Below are positions 38,880-51,022 of a stretch of 64,000 bases of DNA, one piece after another. The stretch's first letter is position 1. The number at the start of each line of letters is the position of its first letter. The stretch comes from Warburgia ugandensis. Its lineage: Eukaryota; Streptophyta; Magnoliopsida; Canellales; Canellaceae. The DNA is taken from assembly GCA_035236585.1 (NCBI GenBank), contig CP141139.1, forward strand, positions 34,791,217 to 34,855,216, written 5' to 3'. The position numbers and the translations under genes are program-made. The notes beneath the pieces were generated by a model, which was not told the origin of the DNA, searched no databases, and worked only from the letters and a program-made list of their open reading frames with translations.

Positions 38880-39610
38880 AGTTGGGCCCACATTTTTTAA
38901 AGATAAATTATTCAAATAATATGTTGTGTAAGACTTAATCCCACGTTTTATAACATTTAAATCATTAAATAATAGGTCATGTAAAATCTTGGACTCACAT
39001 TTTAGAACAATAAAATCATTAAAAATATATGAGCATAAGTATTAAATAGAATATAATTTGAATAGTTTCAATCTTCTAAAATGTAGGCTTAACTCATACA
39101 AGCCTATTGGTTGAATGGTTTAGATGTTCTAAAGTGTGGGTCCAAGTCTTACTTGAGCTATTGTTTGAGTGGTTTTAGATGTTCTAAAATGTAGGCTCAA
39201 GTCTTACATGGCCTATTATTTGAATGGTTTAGATATGCTAAAATGTGGGCCCAAATCTCACTCTGACCAATGTGTCAATGATTTAGATCTTCTAAAATAT
39301 ATTCCTAACTCTCATCTGGACTATGATGTAATGATTTATAGATCTTCTAAAATATAGGTTCAACTCTTACATGTGTTTTAAATAATTTAAATATTCAAGA
39401 ATGTGGGTCTAAGTCTAGCATGACTAGTGATGTGAATGGTTTAGATCTTCCAAAAGTGTAAGCCCAACTCTATATGCAATTTGAATTATTTAAATATTCT
39501 AAAGTGTGACTCATAGTCTTACATGTCTAATGACATGAATGGTTTAAATCTTGTAAGATTTAGGCCTATAATAATCTATGATGTGTATTGTTTAAATCTT
39601 CTAAATTCAA
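38880..39610. repeat. Array of ~54-bp units with an orientation switch
   Basis: About ten degenerate units read forward from about 39066 to 39607, with core gtttagatnttctaaaatgt then gggcccaagtcttacatg. They recur at about 39127, 39182, 39236, 39290 and 39345 and beyond, with a period of 50-55 bp. About three units at 38880-39020 have the reverse-complement core (cccacattttttaaag, cccacgttttataaca, ctcacattttagaaca) at the same spacing. No protein or known family is recognised. Confidence 0.82.
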
Positions 39611-41399
39611 AAAAATGAATGGGTTGGATGACTTAAAAGAAAATCTTTTATAGTAGAGAGAGGTTGTAGTGCAAAACAAAAGAGTCATATTTTTTTAATA
39701 TAAAACCCATATTTATTTATTGACGACCTACATAAATGTAATATCTTCCTAGTAGATCATGAGTTCAAGCCCAAAGAAAAAATAAAATATTACAAAAACT
39801 CTAGTGTTTTCAATTTTTTGCTTTGATGGACCATGTCTTTCATCTAACACTACTCTAATTAATCTTGCATTTGAATATCCAGATATTTCAAAAACTAAGA
39901 TTTTTACCACTAACAATTTCAAATTTTGCAAGTCTAGCTTTGACCTATATCTTATGCAATAACATTGACATTTGTATGTTTTCTCAATATTTTAATGCAC
40001 TAACAACAAAAATTTTAATATCCACTTCATTCTCAAAAATCTCATTTTATCTCAATCCAATAACCCCTTATAAAACCAAAAGCAAAAGTACTAGCTAAAG
40101 GCATACATCATTGGATGTACATGAACAAGAATTTATTTTTATTTTATAACAAAGCTAAAAAGAAAGATTATACAGAAGAAATGGAAGAAGAAGAAGAAGA
40201 AATACAAATAAAAGAAAAAGTTTGAAAGTAAGAAATACGTCTAATAATTTAATTTTATGTAAAAAAAATCTTAATATTCACTGCAATATTGTCTTTGTTG
40301 GATCTGTCTTTCTTCTTCTTCTTCTTCTTCTTCTTTTTCTTCTTCTTCTTCTTGTAAGGTTTTGCATTCAATATGATTAGATTCTGAAACTCACTTAACG
40401 AAGGCTTTATTTGTAATCTTTAAAGTAGCATACATTGAATGGTGGGAAGATAAATTTTTTTTTTCCATAGATCAGTTATTTAACAGCTTATTTTAAAGAG
40501 GTTCATGACTTTTATGAAACCATCTCTCTCATCTATATGTTTCAACTTAGATTTTTATTAAATGAATAAAAATGGTTGGATATAATATTTGTTTGAATAA
40601 ATAGAAGAATTCTACTTTATCTAGGATGATGTAAATCAAACTTTGTTGTAATGTAATAGTTTCTAGCTATTAACTTCCCTTAAATTAGGAGAGAAGAAAA
40701 TATATAGATACCTTTTCAAACAAGCAAAATAGATTCATAACACTTGAAAGTAGGGACCATGAATTATCTTAGCAAGTAGTATTGATAAAGGAATGGTTAT
40801 TAGCATTACCAAATTGGAAAAAAGAAAAGAAAAGAAGGAGGCATGGCATTTATAACTTTGTAGAACATGCATTTAAAAATAGACAATAGATAGAGAAAAG
40901 AGAAAGTTGAAAAAAACTTGTTAAGATAACTAAAAATGAATTAAAATAGATTTAAGAGTAAATCAATTACCCAAAAGAAAACTTAGATGCGAAAATATAT
41001 TGAGTAGCATACTTTCCTAATCGGATTAAGGACCTCCATTAAAAGGAGGGAGAATTTTTTTAATATAATAGTATAGATATTTTACCTCCAAATTTGGTAA
41101 TTTGAAGTTTCACACCATTCACCTTTTAGGCCATACAATGGATGAATTGATAATAGAAGGCTTGCTCTAAAAAGAGGATCCTAAAGCTTGAATAATAAAG
41201 GTCATAGTAGAAGTTTCTTTTTATAAGAGGTGTGAATCAAAGGGTTTAAGAAGAAACAAACATATATATATGTGCATCTTTAAAAAAATATTTGAAAATA
41301 GTAGTAAAATATTAAAATAATGTTCATAATATAAAATACAGTGAAAAAAGAAATTTATAAACAACTTTATAGGGTCTTTTATAAGTAGAGTCAAAATCA

Positions 41400-41440
<41 letters not shown>

Positions 41441-41824
41441 AAATTTTTTTAATTTTAAGTGGGGTCTTAAGGGCGCAATTTCATACAAGTGCATCTTCCA
41501 TGTGAATAAATCTTTAAAAACAATTCATAATTTTCTTACACTATCTCTGTTCAGGTGGTGTTTGGTTTTGGTGATCCCACCCGTTCATCTACCAAGTCCC
41601 AATTCAGACATACCAACACCAAGCTAAATGCAAGTGGAGCTATCATTTGGTAGTCTTAATTATCCATTTATTGCAACCTCTTTTTTTATTGCTCCATTTA
41701 TCGGGCCCTTAAAATCTAATGAGACCATTGATTGTATAATGTTTCCAATTATTTATTTCCAGTGATCAAAGAAAATTTTCTCCACGTTATAGTTGTCCAA
41801 TAACTATCAGTTTACAATATATCT
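39611..41824. other. AT-rich intergenic with microsatellites
   Basis: No gene was found. A short gaagaagaagaa run (about 40185-40201) and a long ctt run (about 40311-40353) are inverted relative to each other 110 bp apart. A (TA)n run lies at 41402-41436. Confidence 0.5.
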
Positions 41825-42610
41825 AAATTCATGGAAATCAAATGAAAATTTCAAATCAACATATAATATGATCCCATCATGTAATAGCAGGGACTACATG
41901 AGTATTATACCATTGGATTTCACCCTAAGAGTGTTCTTTTAGCAAAGTCTATCCAAAGATCAAATGAGATTCTTGGCATGACCTATGTAATTAAGATGCG
42001 CCTACGAAGATGAGCATTTAGGTTCATCAAAAGTTAGGTGTACATATTCAAATGTTGGTGTAAATATGTTTGGTCATTGAATGTGAGCTAATGTTTAAAC
42101 AATGTTTATAAATGTTTGTTTTCTATGATGCATATTGTTATAGGAGCCAAAACCCTTCAATCATCTTGATTTAGAGCTCAAAATATCTAGATTAAGGAAA
42201 CCCAAATGAAAATCTCAAATCAACAAAATGTGGTCCTTTCATGTGATAGCTAGAATTACATGAATGTTATTTCCTAAGGGATTGCACACACTGAGAGCAT
42301 GCTTTTAGGCAAAGTTCATCCAAAGATCAAATGAGATTCTTGGCATGACCTATGTAGTTAAGATGGGCTAGTGAAGATGAGTATTTAGGTTCGTCAAAAG
42401 GTAGGTGTACGTATTCAACTGTCAGTGTAAATGTGAATGGTCACTGAATGTGTGGTAATGTTAAAATAATGTTTATAACCGTTTATTTTCAATGATGTAG
42501 ATTTTTGTAGATGCCAGAACTCTTTAATCACCTTAATTTCGAGCTCAAATGATCTAGATTAAGGAAACTCAAATGAAAAGCTCCAATCAACAAAAGGTGG
42601 ATCGACAATG
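41825..42610. repeat. 367-bp tandem repeat, about 2.2 copies
   Basis: Unit 1 (about 41825-42188) and unit 2 (about 42189-42555) share long matches, for example ccaaagatcaaatgagattc at 41953 and 42320 (offset 367). A third unit starts at about 42552 (aaggaaactcaaatgaaaag) and breaks off. The units are moderately diverged. No coding was found. Confidence 0.85.
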
Positions 42611-43434
42611 TCAGTGTTTGAGGTTTGCATGAAATCCATTCTCTTAGCTATATTAGCTAACCACAAGTGAAGAACATTCCTGACACTAGTCTTTTATAAG
42701 TTGTAAAACAAATGGAACAATTATATTTTACATTTTGTAACTCATAGAAACTAGAGCTAATATCAAGTAATGCATGAGAATATTGGGCATCTAACCTATC
42801 TAAGATGAGGAGATAAATATTTCTTTAACATATGTTAGAGTCTCTCTTTTATATGTTGCTCGTAGCTGATAGCATGGTTTCGAAACTCGACTTAACTTGA
42901 AAGTGGAGCGAGTTGAGTTAATTTGAAGCAATTGGTGAGTGACTCAAAAATACTTGAATAAATTTTTTAATAATACTTTAGTTATTCTGAGTGATATATT
43001 AAATTTTCAATATTTTAGTTATTCTTAGTGATATATAAAAATTTTAGTTTACATGCACATGTAATTAGTGGGACTTGATTAAGATGTGGTATTTATCCTT
43101 TGGGTCCTATTGAAATCTCAGAGCTAAGACATTCATCTTGTTTGGGATACCAAAACTAGGAAGCCCATGAAAAATCAATGAATTTAGATGATTCTAACCT
43201 CATGTTTTAGGTCCTTAAAAAAAAAAATCAATGGTTGTGATTTAAAGTGCAAACTAAAAAATATGTGGCTATGATTTCAAGGGCACAAAAAATAGGCTAT
43301 AAGCATCCAATGATCTTGAAATTTAGTATCTAGCTTATCGAAGTCATTCCAAACAAGATAATTGTCTTATATCTCACAAAAAATCATCTTCCATCACAAA
43401 TGGAGAATCAACTTCTTTACATGCCTTAAAGTGC
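42611..43434. other. AT-rich stretch before the chromovirus
   Basis: No gene was found. A short duplication of ttttagttattct-agtgata lies at about 42970-43040. Phrases are shared with 32490-33050, suggesting an older dispersed repeat interrupted by the chromovirus. Confidence 0.4.
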
Positions 43435-43439
43435 TAACT
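43435..43439. repeat. Target-site duplication, left (taact)
   Basis: taact directly precedes the LTR and recurs at 53765-53769. Confidence 0.9.
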
Positions 43440-46334
43440 TGGGACACCCCCGGTTTTTAATACATTTTTTTTGACATTTTATAATAATATTCATATTCGA
43501 GATCCCATGTTAAAAAGATTCTATTAATTATTTTACTATAACATTTCTTGAAAACCTTCGGGTGTTATTTTCTATTTCCAAACATCACAATTATAATTTA
43601 TAACATAATATAGTTTTATGATAATAGATTTGAAAACAATTCGCATGTCTACCAATGTTAAATGCATCGGCGCCTTTATTTTCAAACCAATAAATATATA
43701 AAACATTATCATAATATGGCCCAGGGTCTATCCATCATAACATCTCATTAAATGTCCATCATATGTATAGTCATCTTAATCAAATCCATAATATAAAAGT
43801 ATACAGTTCTTAAAGAAAATCAAATGGCAGTCTTGTTTATTAACTCACATCACTATCTATCAAATCAAGTAAAGGAATCTTCCACTGTTATCACGGTTTC
43901 TCAACGGTCTTGCCATTCCTAATGTCGCATTCGAGATCTGAGGCATTGCAAAACAAAGTAATGCCTCAGCAAGCTATTGCTTGTGTAGGTACATAGACAA
44001 ATAAATGTAACAAAGATGGAATAACCGAATAACAGTGGCGATATAATAAAAAGATCTATCATGTATGAAATTAAAATCATTATAAGCTATGCTAACATAG
44101 TATTAATTTATCAAGTACGATAAAACATGCATCTCAAAGATTTAAAACATGATATAATCAATGTAAATGAGCATACTATAATAACAGAGCACCCTACAAT
44201 ACATGGGTCCCACGAGCATCGCATACACTCGTATCACTGATCATGAGTACTGATATCAAACCTCTGAATGTCGTTACACCCAGGCATACCATCACATCTC
44301 CATGCTCATCATGCAAGTACATAGAATAAGAGTATGGATCGTCATGCCGTAGTGGCAACCCTCTAGGGTCTCAACCACTGCCTCTCCCCGTCGACACCAT
44401 AACGGAAAACTTAACGTCCGTCCCCATGGAAAGGCCCGGACTGGTAGTGTAGACTATCCATGTTACCAACCCCTACCGAAAGCTATCTACGGGCAGGTGT
44501 CTATAATATCACATCACAAATCTCGGAAGGGGGCTAGTCGGCCCTCTCCCTCCTAACATGACGTCCACCGGGTGAAAGCACCCGTCATAAAACTCAAAAC
44601 ACGAAAACAAATATGTCAAAAACCCAGGGGCACTCGTGGCTCGCAATCCTCAAGGCGCACCCCTCATCCTGAGGTTAGCCTCTAAAAGGACCAACCACCA
44701 AGCCTCCACTTTTCTTTCTCATAGAAACCCATCCATTTCAGTGATGAAATAAAGAAAGGAAAATTCTAATTAAGCATAAATAGATCATATCATTCTCATA
44801 AAATCATCGAATCATAAAACCATTCGATACATGATTGAAATTAAGTAACAATAGTAGTATAAAGCTCTAAATCTCACAAAATCAGCTACTAATAATAAGT
44901 GTCATATAAATCACAATCAATCATAATGCTGTAATAGATGCAGGGTTTTAAAAATCAAAATTGTCATCCCCTACCTCAATGTGAGATCACTCGGTTCAAG
45001 CGTATATCCTCTTTATCTGATACGTTCAGATATACCTGTCAATACCTCAATACTATCTTAAAAAAAATTTACATTAAAAGTGGTTAATTTTAAGTTTTTA
45101 AGTTAAATCTAGATCTGCGTCATTAATACGGTCGCAACGCCTCTTTTGGATCACAATTTGGACCTCTGTAGCTCTCAAAATCAAGTTTTTTGTGAAAATA
45201 CCTTATAAATGAATATTATTAATTTATAGGGTGTCGGGCGGTGCACTGGTTTACACCAGCGACCCCAGTTTACACCGGGTTACACTGGCGCCCCAGTTTA
45301 CATCGGGTTACATTGGCAGCCCCGATTTGCACCGGTTTACACCAGCGCCCAGTTTACACTGGTTTACATCGGTGGCCCCAGTTTACATCGGTGCGACATG
45401 GGAATTGGTGCCAGGGAAGACGATTGGCTTCTGGCCTTCGCTAGTGACCCCACAGGTGCCCAAATCACCCCATTTTTTCACCATTTTGCTCAAAATCTTA
45501 TGTATTTTTCATTTTCAACACTCCTTTGGCTTAATTTTGCCAAAAACTATGATTTTTATGTGATTTTCTCCATGTTCCTAAAATTTCCTTGGAGACTGTT
45601 TTTCATGTTTTTCGGCAACACTATTAGTTGGATCTCTCTCAAATTTATGGGGTTTGATCTTGAGCCTCTTATGTACTAGATAAGATGTCCGATTTCTAAT
45701 CTAACATGGTTTTATTAATGAATTTATGCTCCAACAGTAGCGTAAATAGGATTCCAGGAAAACTACATTTTTCCTTATTTCAATGCATTTCTATTTTACA
45801 TATATACATATATAATATGAAAATTAAGAGATTAAGGCTTACCTCGATTTACTTGGTGTTTATTGGTGTTGCTGGAGCCCTACTCACCAGAAAAACCAAA
45901 CTTTTGCAGAGGCTAGGGTTTTGCGAAAACAATGATGTGATGAAGAAGAATGAGTGGGTGATTGAGGATCAGGCTGGGGAAGGAGTTTGCATTTGGGAAG
46001 GGGGAATGAAGCTCTTCCCTTTTTTTAAGCCTTCCCTCCTACGATTTCGCCAGCAAAATCACCAAATTTGATAAGGCAAGGTGGATAGGGGTGCCATTAT
46101 CAAAACTAGCCCCCATTATTTAGGGCTTTGGTAATTTACCAAAATGCCCTTACAACTTCAACGACTCATAACTTCTTCGTTTGAGATCTGTTTTTCACAT
46201 TCTTTATATTGTTGGAATCCTATCAACGAGTACTTCCTAGTTTTTAAATTTCCAAACCAAATTCTATGTATAAGATTTTTAATTTAATATATTTAGTAAA
46301 TAATTAATTTATGCTTAAAATTGAGGATATTACA
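43440..46334 (-). repeat. LTR of chromovirus, 3' LTR in element sense
   Basis: Plus-strand ends are tgggacaccccc and gaggatattaca. It is 2895 bp, longer than its partner because it keeps a segment of about 128 bp (about 44582-44702) deleted in the other LTR and has more minisatellite units (45236-45400). Confidence 0.92.
45236..45400 (-). repeat. Minisatellite and adjacent palindrome in LTR
   Basis: Repeated cagtttacaccgg-like units in plus-strand reading. Immediately before it lies an imperfect palindrome taaatgaatattattaattta (45206-45226). Confidence 0.8.
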
Positions 46335-46359
46335 TCCTTCCCACCTTATAAAAATTTTG

Positions 46360-46860
46360 TCATCGAAATTTTGCTACATACCTCTGTATAAATATCTCTG
46401 GATGGATCCTTCGCATCTCCTCTTTTATCTCCCATGTGGCGTCCTGTGATGAATGATGCTGCCAAAGAACTTTGACTAATGTAATAGTTTTATTCCTTAA
46501 CTCCTTGACTTTTGTATCCAATATGCGCACTGGTCTCTCCTCAAATGGCATATCAAACTATAACTCTCCTGGAATCTGCTCCAACACGTGTGAGGGATCT
46601 GGCACGTATTTCCTCAGCATGGAAACATGGAAAATGTTATTTACATTTGCCAATTGTGGTGGTAAGGCTAGCTGGTATGCTACTGTCCCAACTCTGCGTA
46701 AGATCTCAAAAGGTCCAATATACCTGGGGCTAAGCTTCTCTTTATTTCCAAACCTCAACACTCCCTTCATAGGAGAGATCTTCAAAAATACATGCTCACC
46801 TTCATCGAACTCTAAGTCTTATCTGCATAACTTTTTTGTCGGCTATGAGCTATCAATAAT
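46360..46860 (-). pseudogene. Chromovirus integrase C-terminus and chromodomain
   Basis: From about 46815 down: LEFDEGEHVFLK and SPMKGVLRFG, then KLSPRYIGPFEIL, the conserved integrase C-terminal (GPY/F-like) block, and NIFHVSMLRKYVPDP. After a TAG at 46560-46558 comes the chromodomain-like end (46551-46360) with RILDTKVKELRNKTI, LVKVLWQHH and ATWEIKEEMR; family members use it to target chromatin. A frameshift at about 46815 separates it from the integrase core. Confidence 0.88.
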
Positions 46861-47760
46861 CTCGTCCTAATGAGTTGGACTTTCTCTGCACACTCTTCCA
46901 CTAGCTCAGACTTCACCATGCATCTCTCTCCGACATCACTCCAACATAAGGGTGATCGGCACTGTCTACCATAAAGTGCCTCATATAGAGCCATGCCAAT
47001 ACTTGCATGATGAATATTATTATATGCAAATTCTACCAGTGGTGAGTGATCTTCCCAACTACCCTTCCAATTTATAACACAAGCTCGCAGCATATCCTCA
47101 CTAGTCTGAATGGTCCTCTCGCTTTGATTGTCTGTCTGAGGATGGAATGTTGTGCTAAATTTCAACCTCGATCCTAGAGCTTCTTGTACGCTCTTCCAAT
47201 ATTTTGAGGTAAATCGAGTATCTCGATCCGATATAATCATCAAGGGAACTCCACGTAGACTTACGATCTCCTTAACATATAATTTCGCTAAACTGTCCAC
47301 CGTCTGATTTTGTCTTATAGGAAGAAAATGAGCGGACTTGGTCAACCTGTCCACAACAACCCATATCATGTCGTGGCTGCTAATAGTCCTCGAAAGACCC
47401 ACAATAAAGTCCCACTTCCACTCAGGAAGGTCCAATGTCTAAAGTAGCCCTGATGGACGTTGATGCTCAGCCTTGACTTACTGATAGGTCAAACATCGTG
47501 CAACGCACTCTCTAACATCCTTGTTCATACCATTCTACCAGAAATGTCTCCTAAGATCCTGATACATCTTTGTACCTCCAGGATGAATTGTATACAGGGA
47601 CTGGTGTGTCTCCTGAAGTGACTCACGCCTCAATTCGTTATTTGCCAGTACTACTAACCTACCCTTAAATCTGACTCCTCCATCTGGTCCCCTCGCAAAA
47701 TCTACCTTATCTGACAGATCCTGTGTCTATTTATCTTTGTCATGTGCCTATAAGATCCTG
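46812..47760 (-). pseudogene. Chromovirus integrase
   Basis: An open stretch at 47435-46812 holds the catalytic core: WDFIVGLSR, VVVDRLTKSAHFLP (first Asp), IISDRDTRFTSKYW (second Asp), TTFHPQTDNQSERTIQ (Glu region). Upstream (about 47600-47450) are the zinc-binding end of the HHCC domain (RRHFWWNGM, CVARC) and VKAEHQRPSGLL. It is broken by TAA (about 47485) and TAG (47441-47439), the latter where the family has a near-invariant Gln. Confidence 0.9.
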
Positions 47761-47779
47761 TCGAAAAACTTAGACCTAG

Positions 47780-48305
47780 TGGACAAATTGGCAATCATTA
47801 CTCCAAACTTCCTACTTAGGGCATCTGCAATGACGTTAGCCTTCCCAAGATGGTACTATATGGTGAAGTCAAAGTCCTTAAGATACTCCATCCATCTACA
47901 CTGCCTCATGTTCAAATCACTATGAGTAAAGAAGTACTTGAGGCTCTTATGATCAGTGAATACTTCAAACTTCTCACCATAAAGATAATGTCTCCAGGAC
48001 TTCAACTCAAATACCACCATTGCTAACTCCAAATCATGTGTTGGGTAATTTACCTCATGTGTCTTCAACTATCTCGACGCATAAGCAATTACCTTCCCAT
48101 GTTGCATCAACACTACTCCTAATCCCTTGCCAGAGGCATCGCAATAAACCACATAACCGCTTGCACCTGATGGTAAAGTCAATACTGGAGCAGTAGTAAG
48201 TCTCCTCTTGAGCTCGTGAAAGCTCTCCTTACTAGCCTCGATCCATACAAATTGATTGTCTTTCGTGGTCAGGGTGGTCAATGGTAATGCAATTTTAGAG
48301 AATCC
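47780..48305 (-). pseudogene. Chromovirus RNase H
   Basis: Segments at 48281-48069 and 48068-47856: VVYCDASGKGLGVVLMQ (first catalytic Asp), VIAYASR, then [19 protein letters not shown] (Glu), [21 protein letters not shown] (Asp) and, past a TAG at 47858-47856, GKANVIADALSRK. The TAG at 48071-48069 sits where YASRQL is standard. Confidence 0.9.
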
Positions 48306-49181
48306 CTATATGAAACGACGATAATATCCTGCCAAACCGAGAAAACTGTGTATCTCAGTTACTGTCTTAGGCCTTTCCCAATGTAGTACTGCCTCAACTT
48401 TTGCTGGATCCACAACCACTCCATCTTTAGATATGATGTGGCTTAAGAACTGCACCTGATCTAACCAAAAATCATACTTATTAAACTTAGCATACAACTG
48501 ATGTAAACGAAGTGTGTCCAGTACTGTGTGGAGATGCTCCTTGTGTGCCTCATGACTAGGCAAATAAATCAAGATGTCATCTACGAAGACAATCACAAAC
48601 TTGTCTAAGTAAGCTCGCAAGACACGGTTCATCAGGTCCATAAACACTGCAGGTGCGTTCATCAATCCAAACGGCATCACCAAGAACTCATAATGGCCAT
48701 TGTGACTTCTAAAAGCAGTCTTCTAGATATCCTCTTCTCTAACCCTCAGTTGATGATATCCTGACCTCAGGTCTATCTTGGAGAACACTTGTACTAATTG
48801 GAGCTGATCAAATAAATCATCTATGTGCGGGTATCGGTTCTTTATAGTAACATTGTTCAACAACCGATAGTCAATGCATAGTCTTAGTGATCCATCCTTT
48901 TTCTTCACAAAAAGGACTGGTGCTGCCCATGGTGATCCGCTCAGCCTGATGAAACCCTTATCTAATAACTCTTGCAACTACACTTTAAGCTCTCTCAATT
49001 CTGCTGGAGCCATTCGGTATGGTGCCTTAGAGATAGGCGATGTACTCGGCACCAAGTCAATGGTAAAGTCAATCTCCCAACTTGGCGAAAATCCTAGTAA
49101 CTCCTCAGGGAAAACATCAGCAAATTCATGGACAACATCGATATCGTCAAGCCGTGGTTGCTCATTGTCCTCAACAGTCAC
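48306..49181 (-). pseudogene. Chromovirus reverse transcriptase
   Basis: 49181-48978 is the protease-RT linker with the VFPEELLG and PYRMAPAELRELK motifs. 48977-48726 holds [28 protein letters not shown] and [12 protein letters not shown]. 48683-48306 holds MPFGLMNAP, the catalytic [10 protein letters not shown] and [12 protein letters not shown]. Three TAG stops (48980-48978, 48725-48723, 48308-48306) split an otherwise unshifted frame. Confidence 0.92.
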
Positions 49182-49735
49182 ATACGCGAGAAACGCTCTA
49201 CACCCTCGTGAATAAAATCATGCCACCTTCATAGAAGAAATGATGTATGTACTTGATTGACCTTTCCTACCCTGGTATACTATTTCTGGTTGCCCAGGTA
49301 CAAGAAAAGTGACCCGCTTCTTTTGGCAATCCAAAGTAGCCCAATAGTTGGCTAACTAATCCATCCCAAATATAACATCATAGTCAACCATGTCTAGTAA
49401 AATAAAGTTAGAGTCCATTCTCACGCCTAATATCTCCACCGGTATATCTCGAAGATACTTAGTAGTCTCTACTATCTCTCCCACAGGTGTCATAATATCT
49501 AACCCAAATGCTAATTTATGCACACAAACATCAAGGCAATATGCAAAAATGCATGATATAAAAGAATGAGTGGAACCTGTGTCAAAGAGGGCCCTGGCAT
49601 GTCAGTCTGAGACTAGAAGAGTACCTTCAACGACCTGGTGTGATGCCTGTGCCTATCCCGATGTGATAGCAAATACTCGTCCCTGACTATGTGGCACGGT
49701 AGCTATCTCTGCACCCATCTCGGTCTGTCTCTGTC

Positions 49736-49776
<41 letters not shown>

Positions 49777-49800
49777 GCCCCTTAGGACAGTCTTTAATGA
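49182..49800 (-). pseudogene. Chromovirus aspartic protease
   Basis: Minus strand, about 49620-49570: a LFDTGSTHSFIS motif, the DTG active site of retroviral-type proteases. Then come DIPVEILGVRMDSNFI, VDYDVIFGMD and (past a TAG replacing the usual Trp) LANYWATLDCQ. A (CT)n microsatellite at about 49727-49770 lies in the linker just upstream. Several stops are in frame. Confidence 0.85.
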
Positions 49801-50884
49801 AATGACCTACCTCTCCACAGTTGAAGCACCTGTATGACTGTCTCTGGAAAGGTGCCTGGTGATGTCGCTATGGTTGAGGCTGCCTCTGCTGCTGTGGTCT
49901 ATCGAATCTATTACACCCTCACCCAGGGTGCCAACCCTTGCACCTGTAGCATCTCTTCTTCTCTGTGTCTCTCTTAGGCTTGGTCTGCGATTGATAACCT
50001 AGTGCTCTATGTGTCTACATAACACTAAAGGGCCTCTTGCCCTTAATGGGCTGGTATGCACTCCCTCTAGTCCTCAGAGAGTTCTTCTCCAACATGGAGG
50101 CCATGTCCGTTGTATCTCTCACTGTAATAGGTCGGGAAGTAATCACCCGATCTCTTAGCCAGGGTGTCAGTCCATCCACAAATTTGTCTGTTGCCTCCTT
50201 GTATGAGCCAAGTGCGGCAAGAGCAAACCTCCTTAGTCGGGTAAATCGGTTCAAATACTGCTAAACCATCATGTCTCTTTGCTTCAAGGTGGCAAACTCC
50301 TTCTTCAATGATTGTAATGCATGGGGTGGAAAGTACTGAGTGTTGAAAGCCTGTTTAAAGGCTGCCCATGTCATTATCTCAGTGGGATCTGGTCGTGTAA
50401 GTGTAAAGGTCTGCCACCAAAAGCCTGCCTCACCCTTCAGTAGGTATGTAGCTACTCGAACTTGATCCTCTAGTGCAATCTTCATGGCGTCAAATGTCCT
50501 TTCTGCCTCGAATAGCCATTGCTCAGCCTCCTCAGTATCGTCGTCACCATAAAAAGGTGACACCATCTTTTGGAATCTTTCTAATAGCTTATCTGTCTTC
50601 TTAGGATCACTAGTAGCATCACCCTCAGTGGCCTTAGATGCTGGTGGGTCCCGCACTGGCTGGGTGGAATGAATAGACAAGTCCATAGGTGCCACTGGAG
50701 GTGGTGTGATAGGGTTAGGTTTTGCAACTTGAATATCAGTCTTAACCTGCTGCTGTATGAGCGATACTAGCCCTGACATTACTTTGTTCACTAACTTGGC
50801 ATCTCGATCCCCTTGATCAGAGGACTCAGCAGGTGGGACAACTAGTGTAGCAGGGGTAGACCTTGTCCTTCTTCGAGGAGCCAT
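49801..50884 (-). pseudogene. Chromovirus gag with zinc knuckles
   Basis: The ATG at 50884 opens a basic start, then the capsid-like retrotrans_gag core: AEQWLFEAERTFD, VRVATYLLKGEAGFWW, TWAAFKQAFNTQYFP. After a TAG at 50263-50261 the frame continues to 50015 (TAG), then reads basic sequence with two Cys clusters near 49950-49930 and 49850-49800. The second is a full knuckle, CFNCGEVGHFIKDC. Gag forms the particle that packages element RNA. It is non-functional because of the stops. Confidence 0.9.
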
Positions 50885-51008
50885 CTGTCAAAAGCTTAAA
50901 TACCACTAAGTGTAAGTTCCACTCTCCTAGTTCCTCTTTAACTATAATTTACGGACTGTTACCCACACATAAATGGACATTTGTAAAGATTATGATGGAC
51001 TAGACTGT

Positions 51009-51020
51009 GCTCTGATACCA
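51009..51020 (-). promoter_or_regulatory. Primer-binding site, initiator tRNA-Met
   Basis: The minus strand reads TGGTATCAGAGC, two bases from the LTR end at 51023. Confidence 0.93.
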
Positions 51021-51022
51021 AC

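Noticed and set aside
39169-39357. 62-codon open frame
   Set aside because: It is a reading of the 54-bp repeat units.
38880-39610. CRISPR-like array of regularly spaced repeats
   Set aside because: Eukaryotic context, whole units degenerate with no repeat-spacer structure, orientation switches, and no cas genes.
48874-49215. 113-codon plus-strand open frame
   Set aside because: Antisense shadow of the chromovirus RT and protease linker.
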